Source: Crotalaria pallida (Eukaryota > Streptophyta > Magnoliopsida > Fabales > Fabaceae). Taken from it: a stretch of 64,000 bases of DNA. The DNA lies in assembly GCA_037953625.1 (NCBI GenBank), contig CM075655.1, positions 71,203,501 to 71,267,500 on the forward strand, in the 5' to 3' direction. Below the pieces are notes generated by a model. It saw only the letters and a list, made by a program, of their open reading frames with translations, had not been told where the DNA came from and made no database searches. Shown one piece after another: positions 31,840 to 43,384 of this stretch (the first letter of the stretch is position 1; each line of letters starts with the position of its first letter). Both the position numbers and the translations under genes were made by a program.

Positions 31840-34482
31840 TGTTGACACCCAATTTTGTCAGGGGTCAAAAATATTATTTTGTAAAAATTTTGGGTTAATT
31901 AAATTTTTATTCTCAAATTTGTATAATTAAATAAATAGTGAGAAAAATAAAAAAAACTTGTTTGAATGTATTATTAGTGTGTATTGAGTTATTTTTTAAA
32001 AAAAAAAAAGTTTTAAATAAAAGGTTTTTTTTTTTAAAAAAAAAAAGAGGAAAGGGGGTTTGGGCCGTTTGGCCCAAACTAAGTTTTAAAACCTAAACCT
32101 AATAATGCCTAACTCATGGCAACAACGTGCAGTAAGCAGCAAGCAGCCGCTGCTTCTGCTTCGTTGTTTTCTTCCTTTTTTTCTCATATAAAAAAAATCT
32201 AAATCCCCAAATCATTCTCAATCTCCAATCAATTTTTCATCTCCTATAATGTTTCTCCTTATCTCAACGATTATCAATAGATTGATTCGTTTTTTTTTTA
32301 TTTCCCTGCTCAACTCCTTGCTGCATGTCCCTATTCCATAATGCAATCTTTTTCTTCTCTTCTTCTCCTGGAAAATCTGCGTTCGCATTTAAAGTTTGAT
32401 TCGAACCAAAATTAAATGATTCGGTTGATATTGTTCTTTGCAAAGTTCTACTCCTATAAATAGGGCTTCAATAATCAGAGAAGAACAGAGAAAAAAAATA
32501 AAAAAAGTGAGAACAAAATAAAAAAAATACAGAGAGCAAAGGGTGGACAAAAAATAGAGAATATAGAAAGGAGAAGAAGAGTAAGGCAGTGAAGAACAGG
32601 GAACAGTACAGAAGCCACAGCATATTAACTTGATCAGTATTATTCCAAATAGGTTTTTATTTTGTATTTTCATCAATTCAATATATTATTCTTTATTATT
32701 TATTTTCAATTTACTTTGGTATTGTAATTGATTTCTGGTTTAAGGATTTGTGAAATGATGATAGCTTTTCCCTTTACTAGAGTAATTGTTTTAAGGCTTT
32801 ACTAGAGTAATTGTTTTAATAGAGTAATTGTTTTCCTTTTTCCTTTGAATTTGTGAAATGATTCAGTTGTTTTAATTGTTTTTATTTTGTATTTTCTGGT
32901 TTAATGGTTGTGATGCTGCACGGGTTCCCTCCATGGAATATAAATTGCCACTTGCTAGTTATGATGCTGCACTGGTTTGGCTTGTTATTATTTGTGATGC
33001 TGCACTGGTTTGGCTTGTTATTATTTGTGATGCTGCACGCCACTTGCTAGTATTGTTTTAAGGTCTTATAGGTTGATTGATGTATTGTTCCATCATCAGC
33101 TAGTAGTGTTGGCTCTCGTTTCTTTTCTGATCTTTTGACTAATTACAAGATTTAGTTTACGGATTCTCTAATTTTCTATTATATATCATAATAAGTAATT
33201 TGGTTTGGTTCAAGTAAAAATAAGTGATTTAATTCATTACGTATTTAGCTGAATTTATTAATTGTGTTTTGGAAAGTAAATTTTTCTCACCTAAAGGTAA
33301 CACATTGGTGAGATCTTTTGGGCTTCCTCTCCACACTCAAAAAATGAGTATTACATAATTCCAATTTGAGAAACAATAGCCTATCATACGCCTTTGTTTA
33401 GTTTATGTTGTTTATTGATTTAGTGTAATGCCACGCTAGTTAAAGTATTTTTGCCAATGACAGAAAATTGGAAGATAACCGGAGTGACGGTTATGTAGAA
33501 TCTATCTGATAGTCTTGAGGCATGTTTGTTATCAGAGTTGACCATGAGTATTGGTTGGATTTGATTTTCAAATTTAAAATAATAAAATCATACTAAAATA
33601 CGCTTTTGTTATACATTAAAAATATTTCAAAACTTTGCCGAGGACAGAAAAATTAGGAAATGACCGTGGTTACGGTTACATAAAATTTTACCTAATGATC
33701 TTGAGGCATATTTTTTATATTAGAGTTGGCCATGAGTGTTGGCTAAATCTAAATGGCAAAAATCAAAAGTACATATTTCGTTAAATTTCTTTTTAGTGTT
33801 AAAATCAATGTGAATAAATTCATTGATCCTTAACCGTTATAACAATGGTGAATATAAACAATTAAAAATAATTATTTCAAAGATAATAGTTTTGCTTACA
33901 AGTTTAGAATCTTTTTTTTACCGCAACACAATTTTATATCGAAAAGGAAATTTTGTAAATAAATCATTTTGAAATAATTTTTAGAACTAATTTTTATTGC
34001 TATAAATCTTTATTAAAATAGAATTTTAAATTCACCATTGTTATATCCAAATGTTATAGGATTTGATTTTATTCCACAGAAAAATTGCTATTTTGGCAAC
34101 CTATTTCTCTATCATAGTCATTTATCATCTTTGATAATATGCTGAAAAAAATGGGACATATAAAATAAAAAAAATAATAAATATTTTTTTTAATATTAAT
34201 AATTGAAAACCAAACCAAATTAATCAAGCGAATAATGTAGACCAAATAGGTAACCGTTCTTAGAACGGACGTGGTAGGGTGCTAATACCTTCCCTGCTCG
34301 TAATCAACCCCCTAATCCAAATTCTGATATGCAGACCATTTTTTTAGGTGTCCAATTGCACCATTCCATTTTTATGGATAAATCAATTGGTGGCGACTCC
34401 AAATCTCTTTAATTAATTAAATTAATTATATAATTATCTTTTTTCATTTTTTTTTCGCGCGCCCTTCGGGACTGTTGCGACA
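31840..34482 (+). repeat. Right (3') LTR of the Ogre element
   Basis: 2643 bp. Longer than the left LTR through an A/T-rich insertion near 31995-32045 and a tandem duplication near 32968-33036 (GATGCTGCACTGGTTTGGC unit). Ends GTTGCGACA, then the TSD ATCTC. Confidence 0.92.
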
Positions 34483-34515
34483 ATCTCCTACTTACTTTAA
34501 GGTCAATCTTTCAAC

Positions 34516-35883
34516 TGTCACTTTAATCCCTCACTTTGTAAGGAGCTTTCATTTTAGTCCCTGACTTTTCAATAATTCCTTTTTAGTCTCTCACTTTGAA
34601 AAAAGTTACTCAGTTAGTCCCTGACAACGTTTTCCGTTTATAGACGTTAACGTCGCGGTTAATTTATAGTATCGTATTACATTTTGGTCCCTAACTTAAA
34701 ATTTTTATTCACTTTAGTCCTTCACTATAATAACAATGATGTTTTTTTTCGCTTTTCTCTTGTAGTGTGACTACCATAACAATATTGACTGTATGTTCTT
34801 CTTGCTATTTTGTAAACTAAATTTATAGTTTATATAAGCATTAACTCCAAGCTTTGCATATGAATGTATCAATAGTTTTGATTCAAAAATATTCTATTGA
34901 GTTCTTTTTTTAAGAGTCATTACCAAAATGTTGTAAACTCCTCAATTTGTTTATTGCATATGAATGTATCAATAGTTTTGATTCAAAAATATTCTATTGA
35001 GTTCTTTTTTTAAGAGTCATTACCAAAATGTTGTAAACTCCCCAATTTGTTTAGCTTGATATTCAAACGTCATACCATATCCTTATGATAATGTAGATCC
35101 ACTAGTTATCCTCAAAAATTCCTCCACATGCCTAGGCAAAGGAGCAGGTCTTGAAAGCAAGATGCGAACTCGTTCACCTAGTGTTTGTTTTCTCTATCAA
35201 TACAAACAATGTTTTAGTTTTTTTTTTGTTACAACAATGTTTTAGTTTTGAAATCAAATTATGTGCAAAGTATTATGGAAGACCCTTCATATATCTTAAC
35301 TTGTTGACCGTAGGATTCCGGTTAGTTCACACATGGATAGATAACTAAAACACTAAAGAGATTATAAAAAAAACTAAAACATTAAAGAGTTTAGAGGAAA
35401 AACATACTAGTTATATGGATAATGAAATAATGTACTCTGAAGTGCTCATTCGAAATAAACTTTCCTATTGATGTCTTCAGGTGCAAAGCTTGGAGTTAGT
35501 GTTTATATAAACTATAAAGTTAGTTTACAGAATAACAAGAAGAACAGTCAATATTTTAAGGTAGACACACTACAAGAGAAAAGAGAAAGAAACATCATTG
35601 TTATTATAGTGATGGACTAAAGTGAATTAAAATTTTTAAGTAAGGGACTAAAATGAAACACGATGTAGTGAGGGACTAAAGTGAATTATAAATTTTAAGT
35701 TATGCACTAAAATGAAATACGATATTATAAATTAACGGCGACGTTAATGTCTATAAACGGAAAACGTTGTCAGAGACTAATGTGAGTAACCTTTTTCAAA
35801 GTGAGAGACTAAAAAGGAATTATTAAAAAATCAGGGACTAAAATGAACGCTCCTTACAAAGTGAGGAACTAAAGTGATAATTT
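34516..35883. mobile_element. Non-autonomous foldback (MULE-like) element
   Basis: Two inverted arms, about 34516-34862 and 35482-35883, pair over roughly 350-400 bp, including CTCACTTTGTAAGGAGC, CAACGTTTTCCGTTTATAGA and CTCCAAGCTTTGC with their complements. The loop has no transposase. Imperfect 11-bp flanks (AATCTTTCAAC at 34505-34515, AATCTTTTAAC at 35884-35894) may be the target duplication, which would fit Mutator-like elements. The exact ends are uncertain by a few bases. Confidence 0.7.
34858..35052. repeat. 97-bp tandem duplication in the foldback loop
   Basis: Two adjacent nearly identical copies starting GCATATGAATGTATCAATAG and ending CAATTTGTTTA, differing at about one base. Confidence 0.9.
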
Positions 35884-35894
35884 AATCTTTTAAC

Positions 35895-36283
35895 TTTTAA
35901 TCTTAATTATCAAAGTTTTTAATTAGTAAATCAATAATACTGTAAAAAGGGCAACGAAAGAGAACTGAAAAGGGTGTAATAAAGAATCACCCTAGCTTCT
36001 AAGTACTTTAGAGTTTTTTTTTTTTTTTGGTTCAACGTACTTTAGAGTTTTGGATATTGTGTTTCATGCCTTGCATATTTACATTGACGGTGTAAATACT
36101 AAATACATCAACCATATAGGTTTATCAGAAAAAACAAATATCAAATATAATTTCTTGCTAGTACACACAACACCATTGACATAAATACATAAATCTTTTA
36201 ATTCTTTATATACATTATTTTCCAATAAATTTTTTTTTTAATTTCTTGTTCTCTACCCTTGCCAAATAAAAAACAACTTTCAA
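35895..36283. other. AT-rich spacer
   Basis: About 390 bp between the foldback and the hAT-like element. No gene, motif or repeat that I can support. Confidence 0.5.
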
Positions 36284-36291
36284 GTCCCAAT

Positions 36292-36795
36292 TAGGCTTCG
36301 TAATTGGACCCTTTTCTATTGGGTACACGCGGCTAATACCCGTAACGGTTCTAGGTCCAGATCAAAAAATGGACTCGTGGGTATATAAAAATGGGTATCC
36401 GCTGGTAATACTCGGAATGGGTCCGGGTCCGGATAATGGGGTATGGGACCCAAGAGTATCCGGACCCGCAGAAAAATACTTATTGTATTCAATTTATTTG
36501 GAATTTAAGTATGTTTGTGTGAGAGGATTTATTTCTAAGTGAATTTGTTTTGCCTCTAGTGAATTTGTTTGTGAATTGTTTAATGATATATCAAGTGTTT
36601 CGCAAGTAAAAATAAGAAATTTTTATGTTTTTTCAGAAAAAAATAAGTTTCAAATTTTATTAATTTTTTATATAAAATATAATGGGTACTTGTAAACCCG
36701 TTGACCCGCTTGACAGCAGGTACCCGTGCGAATCCGGATACGCATGAACGGGGCGGGTTCGGATAATGGGATACCCGGACCCATTGCCATCTCTA
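36292..36795. mobile_element. Non-autonomous hAT-like element
   Basis: 504 bp rich in GGGTACCCG-type and GGGTCCGGGTCCGG motifs. The right end reads TAGAGATGGCAATGGG on the minus strand, a common plant hAT terminus; the left end TAGGCTTCGTAATTGG matches it imperfectly. It is flanked by GTCCCAAT (36284-36291) and GTCCCAAA (36796-36803), 7 of 8 identical, the 8-bp duplication expected for hAT. No transposase. Confidence 0.65.
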
Positions 36796-36849
36796 GTCCC
36801 AAATCATAATGGAGTGTTGGCTGAGTTAGTTGTAATTAGGTTTTATTTT

Positions 36850-37284
36850 TTAAGAAGCCAAGGTATTTCATTAAAAACGGAGTATTAGGAATACCCAACT
36901 CATCAATCTAGCCTAGGTGTAGGAGATAAGTTTTTCAATGACTCGTTCCCCAATCACACCTCCTTCCAAAAATAAATATTTGCTCCGGACCCAATACTCC
37001 TTGGGACACCTTCTTCAAACCAATAACATCATGCATAAGACAAATACCACACTGGTCTTTCCACATCAAGAAGCATTCCCAAAATTATCACATGATTAGA
37101 AAGCAATGAAGATAGCTTGAGCAAACCGCATCTCGCTCTAAGGACATCCCTCCACAAAGATTGGTCATCCATCGTCATGAGCCGCCATCTACATTTTGCT
37201 AATAACGTAAATAATATGAACATTTGGATTTGAACTCTGGCAACACACAATTTTCTCCCCCTTTCTTGTAAGAAGTTTGCTTAT
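36850..37284 (-). pseudogene. LINE remnant, region after reverse transcriptase (downstream piece)
   Basis: On the minus strand, 37250-37029 reads LLAKCRWRLMTMDDQSLWRD then VLRARCG, the conserved segment that follows RT in plant L1-type LINEs. Frameshifts follow. It is cut at 37284 by the Tat element (TSD CTTAT at 37280-37284). The matching upstream piece of a LINE on the same strand lies at 62146-62334. Confidence 0.7.
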
Positions 37285-38227
37285 TGTTTATGCTCGCTTT
37301 TAGTGATAAGCAAATGATTAAGCAAAGATAAATGAGTTCGTAAATTTAATGAAGCTTTAGGCTTTCATTATATTGAAATGAGATACAGAGAGGTGGATAC
37401 AAAGAAATGGCTTCCACACTTGTGGTATTTTTACAGGGGGAGGGGTGTGCGCTTTGGCTTTTACACTCTCCTCTATGTTGCTAAGCCTAAGTTTCAGAGG
37501 AAGCTTCTATTCCCTTTCTCTCATTGTACTCTCTCTGTGTGTAGTTCTCCATGTGTTGGAGTTGTTGAAGTTCTGATGAGTGGAGTTGTTCTTGTTGTTG
37601 AAGTTGTTGTGTACGTTGGAGGAGGGCTTCTTTTATAGGGTCCTCCTTGTCCACTGGTCCTTGCCTTTTTCTCTTGGTCCATTGGTCTATCCCTCTTTTC
37701 CTTCTTTGTAGCTGCTCCCTTCAGAGTCCATTTTGTCTCCTTTACCCTTTTGAGCTTTGTTATTAATTGCTCACAGTGGAAGGCTTACAAGGCTTGCCTT
37801 TTTGGTCTTTCCTCTGGGAGAGGGCTGCATGAGGTAAGCCAAAGATGCTCTGGCTTCTCATGCACGTTCCTCATAGTCCTAGGGAACCGAAACCCCCTTG
37901 TTTGCACGTGTACGCCTTCCACAGGCCTTATTCCCTGTTCGCTCTCATTTATCATAGCTTTCTCCCCAAGTTTCCGTGACACCTGGGGCGCTTTGGGAGG
38001 ATATGTCATGCTCATTGTCACCAGTACGTCTCGCTCTTCCCTTGGGCACAATATTAGAATGTGTCACCTTGGTGACTGACGCTCTGGGCACGTGACGCTC
38101 TGGGCAGCTCTTGGTGCTTGCACGCCTTTCTCAGTGTCCCTTATTGTTTTATTTTTGATTGATGGTTTTGGGCCTCCATATGGATTGGGCTTTGTGATAT
38201 GGGCCACCAGATATTGGGGTACTAACA
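37285..38227 (-). repeat. Left (3') LTR of the Tat element
   Basis: 943 bp from TGTTTATGCTCGC to GGTACTAACA. Same length as the other LTR, with about 20 differences by eye. A minus-strand TATA box (CTATAAAA) lies at 37631-37637. Short ORFs here recur in the other LTR. Confidence 0.93.
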
Positions 38228-38243
38228 ATTGCCCCCTTTGCAG
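38228..38243 (-). other. Polypurine tract of the Tat element
   Basis: Minus strand CTGCAAAGGGGGCAAT, directly before the LTR start TGTTAGTACC. Confidence 0.8.
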
Positions 38244-38623
38244 TGAGAAGGGAAGGATTTCCTTTTCAGTGCAAATCCTGTTTTTTGTTGCCTTCTCACC
38301 TGTTCCTCTTTTTCCTTCTTTTCGTTTCACGTGTGAGCAGGGGAATACCCATCAGTTACTTGCACGTTCCCCCACTTTTCCATTCAGTTCAAAACTCCCT
38401 CCTCCAAACTCTTCAGTTCCTCTTTTCTCTCAACCACTCCTTCTCATTTATTCTTTCTCTCTCTTTTCAAACTTCTTCACTTTCTCCTTTCTTCTAATAG
38501 CAGAAACCTTCTCTTCTTTCTCTCACTTCGTTACTCCTCTTCTTTCCACCGCTGCCACTTTCTTCCTCACTCCAAATTCTCTTCTCACTGCATCTCTTTC
38601 TCTTGTTGCCTTTCAACCTTGCC

Positions 38624-39909
38624 ATGGGGAAATCAAAATCTACTCCCATTGTTGAAGATGATACTGTTCTTGAAGAAGTTGAGGAGGAAGCCTCTCTTCC
38701 AAACCCCATCACTTACTGTTTCATGCAGGGTCTCCCTTGCCCCCGTTCCTATCCCGTGGACGCTGGTCACCGTCGTTGGGCGACAGGGGTGAAGGCGACA
38801 CTTCCCTTTGGTCCTTTCCCTGAGTCTGGGGACCTTCTCAACGGTCCTCCCACCAAAGCAATGGTGATTCCTGAAAGTACTGCCAAACTCATCTCTCTTC
38901 CTTCTTATAATAAGGACCACCGCGAGCTGGGTCCCTCATTGCTCCGCTCTCGCCTTCGTCGTGCGGAGTTTCCATGGGTAGACTTGAATTTTAATGTCCA
39001 CATTGGTGGGACTACTGGATGGCAGGATTAGGTCAACCATGTATTTGCAAGCGACCCTCCCTTCGTGGAAATTCTTAATAAGGTTGGAATAGCTGAAGCA
39101 ATCAAGGTGTCTCCCCGGATTGGCGCTAACCGTAGGCCGGATGATTTGTTCGCTTTGATCCAGCGTTGGTGTTCTTCAACACACACATTCTTGACGTCTT
39201 GGGGTGAGTTTGCTCCCACATTGGAGGATGTATTTATCCTGCTCAAACTTCCCTCTTTTGGAGCTGGCGATCTTGATATAACTGGGGTGGATGAGAACCT
39301 TTCCGATTTGGCTTTGGAATTGAAGGCGGCTTCTATTTCTAGCGCCAAGTATTCTCAAGAGTTGTTTCAGCAGAGGCGTGCTTTGCTTGCAGAGGGCTCT
39401 TCATCCCAGAAAGTCAGGGGTACGGGGAATTTAGTCCCCAAGGAACAAAAGGCGAACCAGCGCTCTTCGCTCAAGTACACATTCGCCAGTTGGGTTCGGT
39501 ATTTTTACGGCGATCTTCATGATGGCAAGTTTCATCCTGGTCCCGTGAAGGATCAAAGACTTCGCCGTGCTGCTTTTGTCGCTTTCTGGCTAAGTAGGTA
39601 TGTGTTTCCAGGCCCTCCATGGGAGTCTGTTAGTCCTTGCGTTTTTCTGTTTGCTTGCATTTTGGCCGAAGTGATGCGCCTTCCCCTTTCTTCATTCTAC
39701 TTGGGCGGTTTATATGCTCGCCTTGATCAGGTATCTGAGCAGATGAGGATTTCTCACGGTCGCTTTCCTATTAATTCGTATGCTGATTTGGCTTTTCTTC
39801 AATATTTTTTATTTGAACGCTTTCCGGAGTATGGTCCGGTTAGGCTCGCTCCTTCTGATGACGCCTCCGGCCTTGAGCCTCGTGCTTGGTGTTGGACCAA
39901 AGGCTGTCC
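38624..39909 (+). pseudogene. Antisense ORF of the Tat element, exon 1 first part: plant mobile domain protein
   Basis: Starts at an ATG in good context (GCCATGGGG). About 430 codons with an in-frame TAG at 39029-39031. The middle has the plant mobile domain (aminotransferase-like) pattern: RRPDDLFALIQRWCSSTHTF, then FAPTLEDVFILLKLPSFGAG, RRAAFVAFWLSRYVFPGPPW and LADVMRLP-like sequence. It runs opposite to gag-pol, near the 3' LTR. Element A inserted after codon base 39909, and the frame resumes exactly at 45836. The domain occurs in host silencing factors (MAIN/MAIL) and in transposons; whether this copy suppresses host silencing is inference. T/C-rich 38244-38623 upstream may be its promoter and leader. 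Confidence 0.78.
39905..39909. repeat. Target site duplication TGTCC (left, element A)
   Basis: Repeated at 45831-45835 after the right LTR. Confidence 0.9.
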
Positions 39910-40271
39910 TGTTAGTTCCGTGATGAATGTTTTGATAATGACAAAGTGATTTGAACAAGCTACAAAGATGTTGATCAAGTTTCAAGTTCAACAAGCAACA
40001 ACAAACATCAAGTGAAGAAGAGAGAACAAGCTCATGAAGACTTAGTTTGAGTGTAATTGTAATTGTTTTATCTTTTGCCTCTCAAGCTTCTTAAGTCTTT
40101 TATTTTGATGAGTTTGGTTAGAGTTAATAGAGGGTAGTGAATCTCTATCATAGTCATGATTAAATCATAATTTGAGTTTTCACTTAACCTAGAATCAATA
40201 GGTGGCTTAAAGGTTTTAAAGGAAAGGTTTGGTTTTGAGAAAACAAGTTTTAATCAAGTTTCATCAGTGTC

Positions 40272-40332
40272 TAATCGATTAAGAACATTGTTAATCGATT
40301 ACTAATCGATTAAGAAAAGATTTAATCGATTA
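40272..40332. promoter_or_regulatory. Four phased palindromes TAATCGATTA upstream of the TATA box
   Basis: Perfect 10-bp palindromes start at 40272, 40292, 40303 and 40323: spacings 20, 11 and 20 bp, about 2, 1 and 2 helical turns. They lie about 80 bp upstream of TATATAAA (40414-40421). A bound-dimer array or enhancer is inferred. Confidence 0.7.
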
Positions 40333-40413
40333 AGTACTGCAGATCTGGTTTTTTTAAAATGCGATTTTCCCTTCTCAAAATCAGTTTTCAAGTGCTACAA
40401 CTTTTGGGTATTC

Positions 40414-40421
40414 TATATAAA
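40414..40421 (+). promoter_or_regulatory. TATA box of element A left LTR
   Basis: TATATAAA; the same box lies at 44725-44732 in the right LTR and at 54189 and 57426 in element B. Confidence 0.7.
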
Positions 40422-41281
40422 CCTTTTCCTAACCTTTGTGATTAATTAGAACACTTTCATAATCAATTTTACAAGAATCAAGCCATTCTATTCTCTCTCA
40501 ATTTCAAAGATCAAAGCTTTCATATTTTCATATTCTTTGATCAAGAACCTTTGAATCTCTTGTGTGATTTGTCATAGCTATTGAATGAGATTCATAGGAG
40601 TGTCATGTGTATTCAATTGTGTTGTAATCTTTGCAAAAGGCAAGCCATCTACAACAACAAAGAAGACTTGGTGTGTCGTTTATCATCAAGCAAGTTCATT
40701 CAAGCAATTGAAGAAGAAGAAAGTCTTGGTTGTGAATCAAGCAAAGTGAAGCCTTGGTGTGTGGATTATCATCAAGCAAAGAAGACTTTTTGTGTCGATT
40801 ATCAACAAGGGGTAGAGGTTAGATTAGAGAGAAGATCAATAGGATTACAAGGCAAGGGTGTGGAGTATCTCTTGTAGGCTAGCAAGAAGGGAGTTTTGTG
40901 AGGCACTTACTTGTAATTTGAGAACTCTAATTCCTCATAGTGAAGAATCTCTCTTGGTTGAAGAGGGGACTGGATGTAGCTTTCAAGCGGATGAAAGTGA
41001 ACCAGGATAAATCACTGTGTCGTATCTCTAAACTCTTACTCTTTACAATTCAAGTCTTTAATTGTGTTCTTGGTTGAAAATCTAGAGAAAGATTGATTTT
41101 CATAATTGATTGAATTGAATCTTTATTATTCAAATTAAGGTTGGGAAAATCATTTTCATAACCTAGGTAATCAATAAGAATACAGGTGTTAATTCTTTCC
41201 GCTGAATCTCTGATCTTATGTGTTGATTGATTGATTTTCGTATGCGATTGAAAAAGTGATTTTTCAGTTTTCTGATAGGTT

Positions 41282-41363
41282 TAATCGATTAAGACAAGCC
41301 TTAATCGATTAAGAGAATTTGGACTTTCAGGCTTAATCGATTAAAGTTCAGATTAATCGATTA
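41282..41363. promoter_or_regulatory. Second cluster of four phased TAATCGATTA palindromes
   Basis: Starts at 41282, 41302, 41334 and 41354: spacings 20, 32 and 20 bp. It lies downstream of the TATA box, in the part of the LTR near U5, so it would be within the RNA. Confidence 0.7.
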
Positions 41364-41523
41364 AGTGCTGTAGAATTTGCAAAAATCATTTGTTTTAATT
41401 GTTTCGATTCATTTCTTTCGAAAATCTTTCAAGGTTTCTTTTACACCTATTCAACCCCCCCCCTTCTAGGTGTTCTCCTAGGGTTCCTTAGTTGTTTCAA
41501 CCACCAATTGCGGTTTCCTCAAT

Positions 41524-41535
41524 TGGTATCAGAGC
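41524..41535 (+). other. Primer-binding site of element A, tRNA-iMet
   Basis: TGGTATCAGAGC, two bases after the LTR end at 41521. Confidence 0.9.
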
Positions 41536-41593
41536 TCGGTCGAAAGACACGAGCATAAGAGCTTTTTCGTAAAGATCCTTTAAGAAAATCGCA

Positions 41594-43384
41594 ATGGGTT
41601 CTACGAATCGCTTTGGTGGTGAAGGTTATTCAATAAATCGTCCTCCATTGTTTGCCGGAGAAGGCTATGCATATTGGAAAGTTAGAATAAAAATCTTTAT
41701 CCAAGACATAGATAGTGAAATTTGGAAAGTAGTTGAAAAAGGTCCTCATATCCCCTCTAGTTTAGTTGAAGGAGTAGTACATTTAATCCCCGAGGATAAG
41801 TGGAAGGATGATGATAGAAAGAAAGTTCAATATGATTTTAAAGCAAAGAATATCATCACCTCCGCCTTGTCCTATGACGAGTTCTTTAGGGTTTCCCAAT
41901 GTTCTAGTGCTAAGGAAATGTGGGACACTTTACAAGTGACTCATGAAGGAACTAGTGAGGTTAGGAGAGCTAGATTGAATGCTTTAATGCGTGATTATGA
42001 ATTGTTTCAAATGCTTCCAAATGAATCTATTAATGATATGCAAAAGCGTTTTACTCACATTATTAACCATTTACTTGCTCTTGGTAAGACTTTCTTACAA
42101 GGTGAACTTTCTAACAAAGTGTTGAGATGTTTAGACAGGAATTGGCAACCAAAAGTAACGGCTATTATTGAATCTAAAAGCTTGGATGCTATGGATCTAG
42201 CAACACTCTTTGGAAAGCTTCAAGAACATGAAATAGAGCTTGGACGTTTAAGTATCAATGAAGAGTCGGATAAGAACAAAGGAAGAAAAGGACTTGCTGT
42301 TAAAGTCAATAGATCATACAAAAAGAAAGAGAGTTCTGATGATGATGATAGTGAAGATTCTGATTCGGATGTTGATGAAAAAGACATGAAACTTTTGCTA
42401 AGGAAGTTTGACAAGTTTCTAAGGAGAAAAGGAAGGTTGAACAAGGACAAAATTAAAGAGAAGGATTCCCCACATTACAAGACCAAGACTTCAAAAGAAG
42501 GTGTAGTTTGCCATGAATGCGGAAAACCCGGTCATCTCAAGTACTCATGCTCTAGGTATCTCAAGAAGAAGGAGAAAGACAAGAAAAATTCAAAATCTAA
42601 AAGAGCATACATAGTTTGGGATAGTGATGAAGATAACAAGAAAAGCACATCGAGTAGTTCATCGGATAATGAAGAAGCCGCTTGTCTCAACTTGATAACT
42701 CTAGTAGATAATGAAGAACAAAGTTCAAATGATGAATCAAGTTATCAAAGCGAGGAAAGCGATGTAAGTCATACTAAATCCGAAATTTCTTCTAAATATG
42801 AATTGTTATATAATGCTTATGAAGAAATGCACGAACAATTTGAAAAACTAGCTTTGAAAAACATTGAAAGAAAGAAGCTCATTTTGAAACATCAAAAAGA
42901 GATTTTAGAACTTCAAAAACAAGTTGATGAGCTTAATCTTGAAAATGAAACTCTTGATCTTATATATGCTAGTTCTTCTTGTGATTGTGCTAGTAGAGTG
43001 AATATTGTGGTTGATTGTGAGAATTGCAAGTTGCTCAGAGATGAAAATGCTATTTTGAAAAATAAGCTTGCAAGTTTCACAAATTGTGATATTTGATTGC
43101 GCACATTGTTAAATTTTCAAAGAGAAAATTCAAACAAGTTTGGTTTGGGTTATACTAATGCTAAGAGTAATTCTCATAGAAATGTTGTTGATTTTTCTAA
43201 AGTTGATTTTTCAAATTCTCCAACATGTTTCTATTGTGGTACTCATGGACATACTTCAAATGTGTGTTATATTAAAGTGCATGGTATACCTAAAGGAGAT
43301 TTTGTTTGGATGAAAAAGGGTGAGAGTCCCTACACTAACAAAAATGGATCCAAAACCATTTGGATACCAAAAGGCAAAGCATGA
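41594..43384 (+). pseudogene. gag: Sirevirus-type gag of element A, one in-frame stop
   Basis: Starts MGSTNRFGGEGYSINRPP. Residues 20-220 are the Copia UBN2-type gag domain (YWKVRIKIFIQDID, LSYDEFFRVSQC, AKEMWDTLQVTHEGTSEVR). A Lys/Asp/Ser-rich hinge follows, with a first zinc knuckle CHECGKPGHLKYSC (CX2CX4HX4C) and a coiled coil (about 395-455). A TGA at 43094-43096 interrupts; the frame then continues to 43384 through a second knuckle CFYCGTHGHTSNVC. Element B has an arginine codon where the TGA is, so this stop is a lesion of this copy. No protease follows. Confidence 0.88.

Larger units (their letters stand above)
19649..34482 (+). mobile_element. Ogre-type Ty3/Tat retrotransposon with large pol deletion
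   Basis: 14.8 kb element flanked by the TSD ATCTC (19644-19648 and 34483-34487). It contains LTRs of about 2.6 kb, a PBS, an extra ORF1 before gag, gag, protease, a spliceosomal-type intron, RT and integrase stubs, a long 3' region with tandem repeats, and a PPT. ORF1 before gag and an intron between gag-pro and pol are diagnostic of Ogre elements, which are common in legumes. The RT, RNase H and integrase cores are deleted, so it cannot move alone. Confidence 0.92.
39910..41521 (+). repeat. Left LTR of element A
   Basis: 1612 bp, starting TGTTAGTTCCG (the partner starts TGTAAGTTCCG) and ending GGTTTCCTCA. It holds two palindrome clusters and a TATA box. A 98-codon ORF (40581-40877) recurs in the other LTR, but I see no domain in it. 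Confidence 0.92.

Noticed and set aside
37378..38079. ORFs of 86-109 codons, repeated at 60906-61607
   Set aside because: They lie inside the Tat LTRs and have no recognisable domain.
38064..39348. Several minus-strand ORFs of 60-106 codons
   Set aside because: Shadows of the antisense mobile-domain ORF or of the LTR.
40581..40877. 98-codon ORF in the element A LTR, also at 44892-45188
   Set aside because: Lies within the LTR, shows no domain, and is conserved only because the two LTRs are copies.
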